From positions 682,001 to 746,000 of the forward strand of contig OZ242006.1 in the NCBI GenBank assembly GCA_965204705.1: DNA of 64,000 nt. The letters run 5' to 3'. The DNA is from Bin5 sp965204705. Its GTDB lineage: Bacteria > Chloroflexota > Anaerolineae > Caldilineales > Caldilineaceae. A program made the translations under genes and the position numbers. Within the stretch, counting starts at the first letter, position 1, and each line of letters starts with the position of its first letter. The notes beneath the pieces were generated by a model. It had not been told where the DNA came from, did not search any database, and was given only the letters and a program-made list of their open reading frames with translations. This document shows positions 33,892-42,181 of this stretch, piece after piece.

Positions 33892-35529
33892 TTACGCTAG
33901 GACAGATTCTAAGTTGATAGAACGTTTTGGAAAAATGACAATTGCGCGAGTTCCACTGCGCGTGCCTTCGGCAGAGTCGGTGTCGTCTTCGGCCACCTGT
34001 TCAAAATGTAGTTTGCCTTTCAAGTCATCGGTTACAAGCGTATAGACTATCTGCAATCCTAAACTGAGGCTCTCATCCGGGTTGAAGTCGGAAGGCAATC
34101 CCAACCCGTTATCCAGCAGCGTTATGCGCACCTCATCTCCCAAGTCTTCGAGCGCAATGCGAATTTCGCCCCTATGTTGGTCCCGAAGACCATGTTCCAT
34201 CGCGTTCATCAGCAGTTCGTTGACGACCAGCGCGGAGGCCGTGGCCTGGCTGGCTGGAAGGCGGATATTCGGCCCCTCCATCGCAATCTCTACCTGTTGT
34301 CCCGGGTTGACCGTTACCTGTTGGGCCTGTCCCAGAATGCGCTGGCAGACGTCGCGGATATTGATCGGGCGGTGTTCATCCTGGCTCAGGTATTCGTGTA
34401 TCACCGACATGCTCAGGATGCGGTTGACTGCGTCGGTCAGCTGTTGTTTGCCTTCCCCTCCCTGGAATCGCCGGCTTTGAATGCGCAGGATGGCGGCAAG
34501 GGTCTGTAAATTGTTCTTAACTCGATGATGCACTTCCTGGATCATCGCCGACTTGACCTTTAGTTCGCGCTCGCGTTGCACCGTCTCCGTGGCATTATGC
34601 ACCAGCACCAATACGCCATCGACCTGCGGCGCGTCATCTGTTGGCTTCGGGTTTGTCCACGGCAGTTGGCGGCGCACACGTCGCTGCATCAGGTACATGG
34701 CGCCGCGTGGCGCACGCAGAGGGAGCGCAGTGCGTATCCAGACGCGACCGTCTTCGCACTCGTGGCGTGTCTGCACACAGCAATTGGCCTGCATCGCCTG
34801 GCTCACAATCTCCTCGTCCTGCTCCTCAAGATCGGAGACCGGCGCACCGCGCATGTCCGCTACAAGACCGATAGAGCGAAACAAGTTCATGGCGATGCCG
34901 CTCATGTAGCTGATGCAGAAATGCTCATCTACCAGGTAGATACCGTCCAAACTGCCGAACCCGCCCGATATATCGGCCGTCTCGATCTCACCCTGCAACG
35001 CCATACTTTGCAGCCAGCGTACTGCATGGCGGAACGGCCGCTCCCGACGCCGGTGCCGTTCGTGCTCAATCAAATTCGTTTCGATGAGCAGGGCAGCGAT
35101 CGCCTTGTTGATCGCGTTGTGGACGGTATATACCTGTTGGATAACCGGGGCGCCGCTGTTGGTACGTTCGGGGAGAATCTTCTTCTCTGCCATTCTGTTT
35201 CTGCGGTCTTCCATCAGGGCTTGAAGGACGGTTGGCTGGGCTGCCAGCGTGTAAGTCCGCCCGGTCATGTCGTCCCGATAGATGGAGGAAAGCGAATGGG
35301 GTGCAGCGTGCCGGGCAACCAGGATCTGACCAACTGAGTCGCGTTGCCTCGCACGCGATTCTATCACCTCAATCGGTGAGGACATGTCTTCCTGGGGATC
35401 CATCAGACAACAGAGCATTACGTCCGAACGGCTGACGTCGGCCGTGATGGCCAGACCGGCCTCGATCCGATACAGCAGCGCGATATCGCGCTCGGTCAAT
35501 GAGGAACAAGAGTTGACCCGGCTATCCAT
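33892..35529 (-). CDS. HisKA_2-type sensor histidine kinase (PdtaS-like)
   Basis: 545-residue soluble kinase. There are no membrane helices. An N-terminal sensor region of about 170 residues (GAF-like by position and family) is followed by a PAS-like segment near 190-300 (GIYLVDEHFCISYMSG). The HisKA_2 dimerisation helix has the phosphoacceptor His at about 334 in QEVHHRVKNNLQ, and a HATPase domain has VVNELLMNAMEHGL and LLDNGLGLP. This architecture is that of PdtaS, which pairs with ANTAR regulators. It senses cytoplasmic signals; the ligand is unknown. The upstream region carries the tRNA-Pro gene on the same strand. Confidence 0.9.
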   Translation of the reverse strand: MDSRVNSCSSLTERDIALLYRIEAGLAITADVSRSDVMLCCLMDPQEDMSSPIEVIESRARQRDSVGQILVARHAAPHSLSSIYRDDMTGRTYTLAAQPTVLQALMEDRRNRMAEKKILPERTNSGAPVIQQVYTVHNAINKAIAALLIETNLIEHERHRRRERPFRHAVRWLQSMALQGEIETADISGGFGSLDGIYLVDEHFCISYMSGIAMNLFRSIGLVADMRGAPVSDLEEQDEEIVSQAMQANCCVQTRHECEDGRVWIRTALPLRAPRGAMYLMQRRVRRQLPWTNPKPTDDAPQVDGVLVLVHNATETVQRERELKVKSAMIQEVHHRVKNNLQTLAAILRIQSRRFQGGEGKQQLTDAVNRILSMSVIHEYLSQDEHRPINIRDVCQRILGQAQQVTVNPGQQVEIAMEGPNIRLPASQATASALVVNELLMNAMEHGLRDQHRGEIRIALEDLGDEVRITLLDNGLGLPSDFNPDESLSLGLQIVYTLVTDDLKGKLHFEQVAEDDTDSAEGTRSGTRAIVIFPKRSINLESVLA

Positions 35530-35604
35530 CTCTTTACGTGGGCTTCGCTGTGCCCTTCAAAACGGCGTCACTGCCGTTTCCGTCCTCGGGAATCGTAGTT
35601 GTAT

Positions 35605-35643
35605 AAAAAATGCCGTCGTAGAATTAACCTGTTCCCGACGGCA
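35605..35643 (-). terminator. Rho-independent terminator after tRNA-Pro
   Basis: On the minus strand TGCCGTCG and CGACGGCA (35643-35636 and 35618-35611) form a perfect 8-bp stem with a 17-nt loop, directly followed by six T. It lies 87 bp downstream of the tRNA and before the histidine kinase gene, so the kinase probably has its own promoter. Confidence 0.7.
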
Positions 35644-35728
35644 AGTTTCAAGACGTAAATCTATTGGCAGAGTAGTCGGACCACCGGGGCCAGACAATAA
35701 AGTGACGGCTCGACCATGCTGCGTACTA

Positions 35729-35803
<75 letters not shown>

Positions 35804-35815
35804 AAAGTGTACAAA

Positions 35816-35845
35816 AGTATAACGCATATTGAAATCAAAGGGCAA
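35816..35845 (-). promoter_or_regulatory. Promoter for tRNA-Pro
   Basis: On the minus strand TTGCCC (35845-35840), 18-bp spacer, TATACT (35821-35816), just upstream of the tRNA 5' end. Confidence 0.6.
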
Positions 35846-36477
35846 ATCGGGCTGACGACAGTTGGGCGGGACCGCATCGACTTCTGCGCGCCTAGCCACT
35901 CAATACAGAATCATCCCAAACTTCCCGGCTGCATCCTCTACTGGAGTCGTCTTGATCCGAATTCTATACAAGCAAGCCAACGTTGAACTTAATCACCGAC
36001 TTTCGGGCGCAATTCCGATCTCTCTTTGGGGCCTTTCGGCAGTTCGGCGATCGTTCTCAGGGTAATATCCTGGGCAATCTCTCACACATCTGCCGATTGT
36101 CAGGTCGGCGACTGTGGGGCGTGCAGTCCAGATTTGGGGTGGAAATTCGTACACCTCTGGTAACGACTAAGCTAAAGCCAATTCGCGTCCCCGAGCAGGG
36201 CAAGTGCCGCCGCCTCTGACCACTGCAGTTATACGGTCGGGCCTTCGGCCCTCCCTTGTGCGGGGGGACTCCCCCCGCAACGCCCCCCCTACACCATGCC
36301 ACGTTGGCGCCGCGTCGCCGGCGTACTGTCTATGCCGCCGGTCGCCCACCACGTCGTGCCGCGAAGCCGTCCGCCGTGACCACGGTAGGGCAGGCCTTGT
36401 GCCTGCCCACTCTCTCCCCAAAATTGGACTGCATCCACTGTGGGAGGCCTTTCCCTGTTCCCCAAGACTCCGCAGCC
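35846..36477. other. 630-bp gap without a supported gene
   Basis: Several short open frames cross this stretch but none has a start signal or protein-like composition. The right half contains the hairpin-rich repeat at 36239-36408. Confidence 0.5.
36239..36408. repeat. REP-like cluster of GC-rich hairpins
   Basis: Three palindromes in 170 bp: GGGCC-TTC-GGCCC (36239-36251), GCGGGGGGA-C-TCCCCCCGC (36260-36278), and GGGCAGGC-CTTGT-GCCTGCCC (36388-36408). Elements of this look are often dispersed between genes as REP-type repeats; copy number cannot be judged from one window. Confidence 0.5.
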
Positions 36478-37486
36478 CTACGCGTCCGCGGGCTCTTGTA
36501 ACGTCGCCAGCAACGCCTCAGCCTCCTGGCGCTTGTCCGGGTCCTCGTTGCGGGCGATGATACGCTGCAGTGTCGAGATGGCCCGCGTATCCCCTTCTTT
36601 GGCCATCTCTATCGCCATCTCGTCGCGCTTGTCGTGGTAGCTGTTGTCATATTCGCGCACTTCGAGATCCCATTTTCGCCAGTAGTATTTCAGGTCCAGG
36701 TCGGGCCAGTCCGCGTAGACCTCCTCCCACGTGCTGGGTTGGCTGTGCGGTTGCAGACTGCCGGGCGCGATCGGTTCGCTGGCCTTCTGGTAGCGGGCGT
36801 CCATCGACATCCGCAACCGGTCCGAACTGTTTGGCAGCCCCTTGTGGACCGTCATGCTGTGGAAGATCAGCACGTCCCCTTGCTCGAACGGGCTGTAGGA
36901 CCACGTGCCTTCGAGCGGGTCGAGTACCTCCAGCCCCCATCGCCGGCTGAAAGTCGTAGACACCGCGCCGATGCGACCCGGCCGCTATCTGCAAGCCGCC
37001 CAGTTCGGTGGGCAGTTCGCTCAGAGGGATCCAGGCCGTATACGTGTCGGCCGTGCCTTGAATCGGGATAAAGTCCTGGTGTGGCGGCGTGGTGAAGGCT
37101 TCTCGCTGGGGAAAGATCGTGCGTCCGATGATACGGGGGTGGGGCAGTACTGTCTCGTCCAACATGCGTTCAAAGAGCCCCATCAAATTTGGGTGATGTT
37201 GGATGGCGTGGAACTCCGGCATCTTGTACATGGCATGGTACTTCTGCATGTACTCCGGCTCTGGTTCGACACAAAAACTGTTTAGGTCGGCGACCGCGTC
37301 CGCTAGCGGCCTACCGGTCTGGACCCAACCGGCAGCGCGCGCGATCTCGAGGATCTGCATGCGCAGCGCCTCAATCACCGCAGCAGGGAGCAGACCGCGG
37401 ATGAACAGATAGCCGTTCCGGTCCATCCGCCGACGCAGTTCATCGCCATCGTGCAGAAATTCGGTCGAATCAAGAAAAGATTGCAT
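36478..37486 (-). pseudogene. Phytanoyl-CoA dioxygenase family gene split by a +1 frameshift
   Basis: Two overlapping frames together give one PhyH protein of about 335 residues. The first starts at ATG 37486 after AGGAG and carries PPHQDFIP (His and Asp of the metal site) and GGLQIAAGSH. The second continues with LEVLDPLEG, the distal His in FHSMTVHKGLPN and the RMSMDARYQ segment. The switch falls at a five-base G run (36934-36938 on the plus strand as CCCCC); four G would restore the frame. It could be a true lesion or a sequencing or assembly error. The C-terminus (WEEVYADW, DLKYYWRKWDLEV) is close to the PhyH at 11404-12312, followed here by an extra tail of about 40 residues. Confidence 0.8.
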
Positions 37487-37564
37487 TTGATTTCTCCTCT
37501 GGCGCCCGGTTCCTACAGGGCGCACTGAACTGTTTTTTCCCGCCTGGACGGCTGAACCGTTGCG

Positions 37565-38659
37565 TCAGCGCCAGGAGTCAAAAGGGTTGTGCGAATCGGT
37601 CAATGGCAGGGTCACACGCGCGCCGGCGATATGCGAAGCATGCGCCGCCATCGCCCATTCGAGATGACGGCGGGCGGTTCGCCCGTCGAGCAGTGGAAAC
37701 GCCGGCTCGCGGCCATCGAGCATGTCGAGCATCGAGCGGGCCATGCGGTGGTGCGCCTTGACCCACTTGTAATCGTCAGGAGGTGGTTCAGATGGGATCA
37801 CCTCCCAGCGGTCATCGTTGAAAAGTCCCGGACTGACCAGCGGGTGATAGTAAATATCCGGCTGATTGCTCATCGGGCCCGGCAGCGAGAGCGTGCCCGT
37901 CGTGCCGTGGATGTCGATGCGGTAGGGGCGCTCCTTGTGGTCGCCTTCATAAGATTCGAAGTCGGCGGCGAAACCGCCGTTGAAGACGTAATAGGCGCGT
38001 ATACCGTTGCCCGCGACAAGGCCCATCCCCTCGGCACCCTGCATGAGATCGTCCGGCGTAGCGTCTCGGCCGTCACGCGTGATGTGCGCATGACACCAGA
38101 GAGGCTGACCCCAGACCTGCCACAAAAAATCAAAGAAGTGCGGGTAAAGGTCGAGGAACAGCTGGTTGCCCCCTTCATGGCCGTTCATACCGTGGATGCG
38201 GGCAAGGCGGGGTTCCCCGATTTTGCCGCCCTTGATGAGAGGAATGGCGACATGCTGGATGGGAGGATGGCCGCGCCAGGGGCAGGCGACAATTAACAGT
38301 TTGCCGTTCTTCTCGCAAGCCGCGACCATCTCATCGACCTGGGCCGGCGAGGCCGCAACAGGCTTCTCGATGTAGATGTGCGTATCGGCTGCCGCGGCTG
38401 CCATGGCCAGTTCATAGTGATCGCCGATCTCGCGCGTGGCGATAACGGTGACGTCGGGGCGCTCCTCTGCCAGCATCTCCCGGTAGTCGGCATAGCCCTT
38501 GGTCGCCCCCGTGCGTTCGATCGCCTGCTGGCGGCCCGCATCGTCGGGGTCAGCGAGGGCAACGATATCGGCGCCCTCTACGCCGACAAAGGCCTCATCG
38601 ACATAATGGCCGAAATTCCCCCGTCCTGTGTGTCCGATAACGGCGACTCTGTAGGTCAT
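37565..38659 (-). CDS. Gfo/Idh/MocA-family oxidoreductase
   Basis: 364-residue NAD(P)-dependent dehydrogenase of the inositol/glucose-fructose oxidoreductase family. The Rossmann N-terminus reads RVAVIGHTGRGNFGHYVDEAF, then DIVALADPD. The family signature EKPVA is in THIYIEKPVA, which positions the nicotinamide. The C-terminal beta-sheet domain has HPHFFDFLW-like geometry, seen as LFLDLYPHFFDFLWQVWG. GGAGG lies before the ATG. It is 78 bp downstream of the frameshifted PhyH coding start in opposite order (transcribed first), so the two probably share a transcript. Substrate is likely a sugar or cyclitol. Confidence 0.9.
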   Translation of the reverse strand: MTYRVAVIGHTGRGNFGHYVDEAFVGVEGADIVALADPDDAGRQQAIERTGATKGYADYREMLAEERPDVTVIATREIGDHYELAMAAAAADTHIYIEKPVAASPAQVDEMVAACEKNGKLLIVACPWRGHPPIQHVAIPLIKGGKIGEPRLARIHGMNGHEGGNQLFLDLYPHFFDFLWQVWGQPLWCHAHITRDGRDATPDDLMQGAEGMGLVAGNGIRAYYVFNGGFAADFESYEGDHKERPYRIDIHGTTGTLSLPGPMSNQPDIYYHPLVSPGLFNDDRWEVIPSEPPPDDYKWVKAHHRMARSMLDMLDGREPAFPLLDGRTARRHLEWAMAAHASHIAGARVTLPLTDSHNPFDSWR

Positions 38660-38755
38660 TGTTCCTCCGTTGGAGTGAGTTTACGCGCCTCCGCCTGAGC
38701 AAGAGGCATTGACGTTGCAAGGAAGCGCCGCGGGCGAGAGAAGTTTGCATTGGTG

Positions 38756-38799
38756 AAAAAGATTTCCTGAACTGTGTCTCAGTCTACGACAGAGTTCAG
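38756..38799 (-). terminator. Rho-independent terminator after the MNT/HI0074 pair
   Basis: On the minus strand a 12-bp stem with one mismatch (38799-38788 with 38778-38767, 9-nt loop) is followed 6 nt later by five T (38760-38756). It lies 40 bp after the restored stop of the nucleotidyltransferase, which supports the restored reading. Confidence 0.68.
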
Positions 38800-38838
38800 C
38801 CTGGAAAACAATGGGGCGCCTCCAGGTTATGGGCTCCC

Positions 38839-39217
38839 TCAGATCTCGTCTGATCTGCCGGGCCCCCTCCCGTCTATCAGTTGCTGTTGCCTTTCAAAGA
38901 AGACCGTCCCTACGCTCTGAATGTGCTCGATCAAGTCAGGGTCACCGATGTCGCTGAAGATGGACAGATCGATCATATAAGGGCAGAAGCAGGTCATCCA
39001 GTTCAACAGCGATTCTGTGGCGCACGCTCAGCGTCAACTCAGCGCCGCCGCAGAGAGTCAGATCGATGTCGGAGCCATCCTTGTGGGAGCCTTTGGCGCG
39101 GGAGCCGTACAGAACCGCCTTTTCAACCTGCGGGTAGCGGGTCAGGACGGTACAAATCTTCTGGATAACCGAGTCTGACAGACCGCTTCCATGGCGAGTC
39201 TGAGACGAGGGATTCAT
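38839..39217 (-). pseudogene. MNT-type nucleotidyltransferase with a frameshift
   Basis: The first frame (ATG 39217) gives VLYGSRAKGSHKDGSDIDL, the standard GS-x10-DxD nucleotidyltransferase motif, and breaks after DDLLLP into a short unlike tail ending at 38942. If one base of the GGG at 38981-38983 is dropped, the protein continues with YMIDLSIFSDIGDPDLIEHI to a stop at 38839, giving about 125 residues, a normal family length. The gene overlaps its HI0074-type partner by 4 bp. It could be a real loss of antitoxin or a base-calling error. The extension has strong family likeness (DLIEHIQSVGTVFFER). Confidence 0.75.
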
Positions 39218-39639
39218 GACGATTCCTCCTGCTTGAGGAGCTCGAGTCTTGCATGCAAATCCCTAAATTCCACAAAGTATCTGTCGAGAATCGCGGCAAC
39301 GATCTGGGCAGCAGTGGCTTCATTATAGGTATGCGTCGTCAGGTTCCGGCTCTGGATCATCTCCATCCATGTTTCGCCGTTCTCAATCAAGTTGGCTCCA
39401 AAGGCTGCTCGGGTCGAGTCTCTCGAACCGTACAGGTTAATCACGCCGCGCGCTTCAAGAAAGTCCTTGAGCGTCTTCCACGCCAGTTCATGCGTATATT
39501 CAAAGCCCTGTATCAGCCCCTGGGCCTCCAACCGCGAGAGTCGCCGTCGCTCCGCCAGCTCGACAGCTTCCTTCAATTGGGAAAACACCTTGTTAAACTG
39601 ACTGGATCTCCGGATCCAGCGGACGTCCTGACTGCTCAC
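39214..39639 (-). CDS. HI0074-family nucleotidyltransferase substrate-binding protein (HEPN)
   Basis: 141-residue all-helical partner of MNT nucleotidyltransferases. LIQGFEYTHELAWKTLKDFLEARG is the family hallmark, and an R-x4-H-x-Y motif is present as RNLTTHTY, as in HepT toxins. GTG start after GGAG. It overlaps the nucleotidyltransferase by 4 bp and is transcribed first. If the antitoxin-like partner is truly broken, this protein would be unopposed unless it is harmless or the partner at 26650 covers for it. Confidence 0.85.
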   Translation of the reverse strand: MSSQDVRWIRRSSQFNKVFSQLKEAVELAERRRLSRLEAQGLIQGFEYTHELAWKTLKDFLEARGVINLYGSRDSTRAAFGANLIENGETWMEMIQSRNLTTHTYNEATAAQIVAAILDRYFVEFRDLHARLELLKQEESS

Positions 39640-40305
39640 GGAGCAACTCCAGAAAATGGACCAATCGGCCTTCGGGAATGTTCCTTGCGGTCAAGAATTA
39701 ACCGCCCATTCTGCCGTGCAGGCGAGATCCTTTCTCAGGATTTCCCGCTCTCTGACAATTCTCCCGCTCTCTAGCTCACCTCCGAAGATCTGATACGGAT
39801 TGCAAACCCAGTCCCAAATCCTCTCTCAAACCCTGAAACCACTGTACCGATTTACAGCAGCCTTTCTTTGGTAATACAACCGTCTCAATGTGCTCCTTCT
39901 CAAAGGTTCCTCCAGCGCATCCACGTGCATCCGTATGCCGCCAACTGCCCACCTGCATATGTCATCATCCCCAGAACACAACAGACTCAGATAAGACTCT
40001 ATTACAGCAACTGCAAACCGACTTGCACAGCCTGTACGCGCCCCCCATTATACCGCACATTCATGCTGTCTCAGCATCCCTCGTCCAGACTTATGACAGA
40101 CGCTATATCTGAGGTGAAACACGCCTATTGTGCGAATACCATACGCAGCCCATACGCTACAGGAACGAAAATGGTTTTCTACACTAGCAATGGTACCCAA
40201 ATGGGTTTACAACAGAGCCGCGATCTGATAAACTGTACTATTGGTTCGCTGTAGCGGTTTAGAAAATACAAACGCTCACGCGGTTAAGTGGACAGAGAAT
40301 TGAAA
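39640..40305. other. 660-bp divergent gap, no supported gene
   Basis: An open frame on the minus strand at 39776-39958 ends with a protein-like stretch (KKGCCKSVQWFQGLREDLGL) but has no start signal and no known family; it may be a relic. A direct repeat of CCCGCTCTCT occurs near 39743 and 39763. No clear promoter for the ABC exporter genes could be placed. The stretch is AT-richer than the genes around it. Confidence 0.4.
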
Positions 40306-42180
40306 ATGGAATCTCCTCAACAACCCAAAGCCCACGCGGACGTCTACCGGCGCCTTATTGGCTTTCTGCGACCCTACTGGAAGCAGGCTGCCTTTGCATA
40401 CGTCTCGGTACTCTTCGCTTCGCTCCTCAATCTGTACATTCCGCAGATTCTGAGGGACGCCATCGACCTCGGCATCGAGGGACAGCGCGCCGGCGCGCTT
40501 TTTTCCGCGGCTGGCTGGATCTTCGGCATCGCGGTCGTGCGCGGCGTCGCAGCTTACGGTCAGCGCTATTACGGTGAATGGTTGACCCATCGCGTCGCCT
40601 ATGACCTGCGCAACCAGTTCTATAACGCGGCGCAGCGGCTACCATTTGCCTTCCACGACCGCTCGCAGACCGGCGATCTGATGAGCAGGGCTACCAGCGA
40701 TATCACCGAAACGGAACGCTTTGTCGGCCAGGGGCTGATGGATTTGACTTCGTCGCTCCTCCTGCTAGGGGGCGTGATCATCGCCATGGTGCTGGTCAGT
40801 TCCAGCCTCGCGCTGTACGCGTTGGTACCGCTTACGCTGCTGCTGGCGCTGACGCTGCGTTTCGGCATGGTGATACGGCCCCGCTTCAAGCGCGTCCAAG
40901 AGCAGATGGGCCAGCTCTCCTCCACGATGCAGGAGAGTATGACCGGCATCCAGGTGGTGAAAGCGTTTGCCCGCGAAACGGATGAACTGCGAAAGTTCAA
41001 CGCTGCCAACGAGGACTGGTTCGCCAAGCGTTTTGGTATCATCAAAATCTGGGCGAATAACTGGCCCACGTTCACTTTCATCCTTTTGAGTAGTGTCTTT
41101 TTGCTTCTATTGGTCGGCGGTCCACGCGCGATCGAAGGCTCGGTCACAGTCGGGTCTCTCTTCGCGATGCTGGCCTATGTCATGATGCTCAACGGCCCCG
41201 TGCAACGGCTCGGCTTTCTGGTCAACATGGCTGCCACATCGGGGGCCAGCGCGACGCGTGTGTTCGAGGTTATCGACACGCCCACCGAGGTGGAGGAAGA
41301 AGATAACCCCGTCGTGCTGCAGGAGGCGCAAGGCGCGGTGACCTTTGAGCAAGTCAGTTTTGGCTACGAGGGTGGGCCGCGGGCGCTTGATAACATTAAC
41401 TTCAAGGTGGAGCCGGGGCAGACTGTCGCACTGATCGGACCGACCGGCAGCGGAAAATCGACAATCACCAATCTTATACCTCGCTTCTATGACCCGGCCA
41501 GCGGCGTTATCAGCATCGATGGGCATGACGTGCGCAGCCTGACGCTGGTCAGTTTGCGCCAACATATCGGCACTGTCCTCCAGGACCCGTTCCTGTTCGG
41601 AGTGACAATCGCCGAGAATATCGCCTACGGCATGCCCGCGGCTACGCCGGACAAGATTGTCGCCGCGGCCAAAGCGGCGCGGGCGCACGATTTCATAATG
41701 GAGTTCCCTGCCGGCTACGAAACAGTGGTTGGCGAGCGCGGCGTGACCCTGAGCGGCGGACAAAAGCAGCGGGTTGCGATCGCGCGTGCGTTGCTCTATG
41801 AACCTCGCATCCTGATCCTTGACGACTCCACCAGCAGCGTCGACACGGAGACCGAACACCTGATCCAGCAGGCGCTCAACGTGCTTATGGAAGGGCGCAC
41901 GACCTTTATCATCGCCCAGCGGCTTCTTACCTTGAAGAACGCCGACCAGATCTTCGTTCTGGATGGCGGCCGCATCGTCGAAAGGGGCCGCCACGATGAA
42001 CTACTGGCAGCCGGTGGGCTCTACCGCAGCATCTACGATCTGCAACTGCGCGATCAGGAGGAGTTCGCAGCGCTGGAAGCGCAACTGCGTGAACAAGCTG
42101 ACACAGAAGTAGCGGGCTCGAACGGGACCCAGGTTCGGACCCCAGTACTCGCCGGCGCCGTGGAAGAAGGGAGAAACTGA
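40306..42180 (+). CDS. ABC exporter subunit with degenerate ATP site (heterodimer partner 1)
   Basis: 624-residue exporter half: six membrane helices then a nucleotide-binding domain. Walker A is GPTGSGKST and the signature LSGGQKQR is canonical. Walker B ends in LILDDSTSS, where the catalytic Glu is Asp, and the switch His is Gln (FIIAQRLLTL). This matches the TM287/BmrC-like partner of asymmetric exporters. I choose ATG 40306; a GTG six codons earlier (40288) is open but has a poorer ribosome binding site. The stop is 1 bp before the next ABC gene. Substrate unknown (drug, lipid or peptide). Confidence 0.92.
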   Translation: MESPQQPKAHADVYRRLIGFLRPYWKQAAFAYVSVLFASLLNLYIPQILRDAIDLGIEGQRAGALFSAAGWIFGIAVVRGVAAYGQRYYGEWLTHRVAYDLRNQFYNAAQRLPFAFHDRSQTGDLMSRATSDITETERFVGQGLMDLTSSLLLLGGVIIAMVLVSSSLALYALVPLTLLLALTLRFGMVIRPRFKRVQEQMGQLSSTMQESMTGIQVVKAFARETDELRKFNAANEDWFAKRFGIIKIWANNWPTFTFILLSSVFLLLLVGGPRAIEGSVTVGSLFAMLAYVMMLNGPVQRLGFLVNMAATSGASATRVFEVIDTPTEVEEEDNPVVLQEAQGAVTFEQVSFGYEGGPRALDNINFKVEPGQTVALIGPTGSGKSTITNLIPRFYDPASGVISIDGHDVRSLTLVSLRQHIGTVLQDPFLFGVTIAENIAYGMPAATPDKIVAAAKAARAHDFIMEFPAGYETVVGERGVTLSGGQKQRVAIARALLYEPRILILDDSTSSVDTETEHLIQQALNVLMEGRTTFIIAQRLLTLKNADQIFVLDGGRIVERGRHDELLAAGGLYRSIYDLQLRDQEEFAALEAQLREQADTEVAGSNGTQVRTPVLAGAVEEGRN

Positions 42181-42181
42181 G

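Noticed and set aside
36057..36302. Minus-strand frame with Gly/Pro-rich translation (GGVPPHKGGPKARPY)
   Set aside because: It is the translation of a hairpin-rich repeat, a kind of sequence often annotated wrongly as a gene.
39868..40254. Plus-strand 128-codon frame before the ABC exporter
   Set aside because: Cys/Thr/Pro-rich random-looking translation without start signals.
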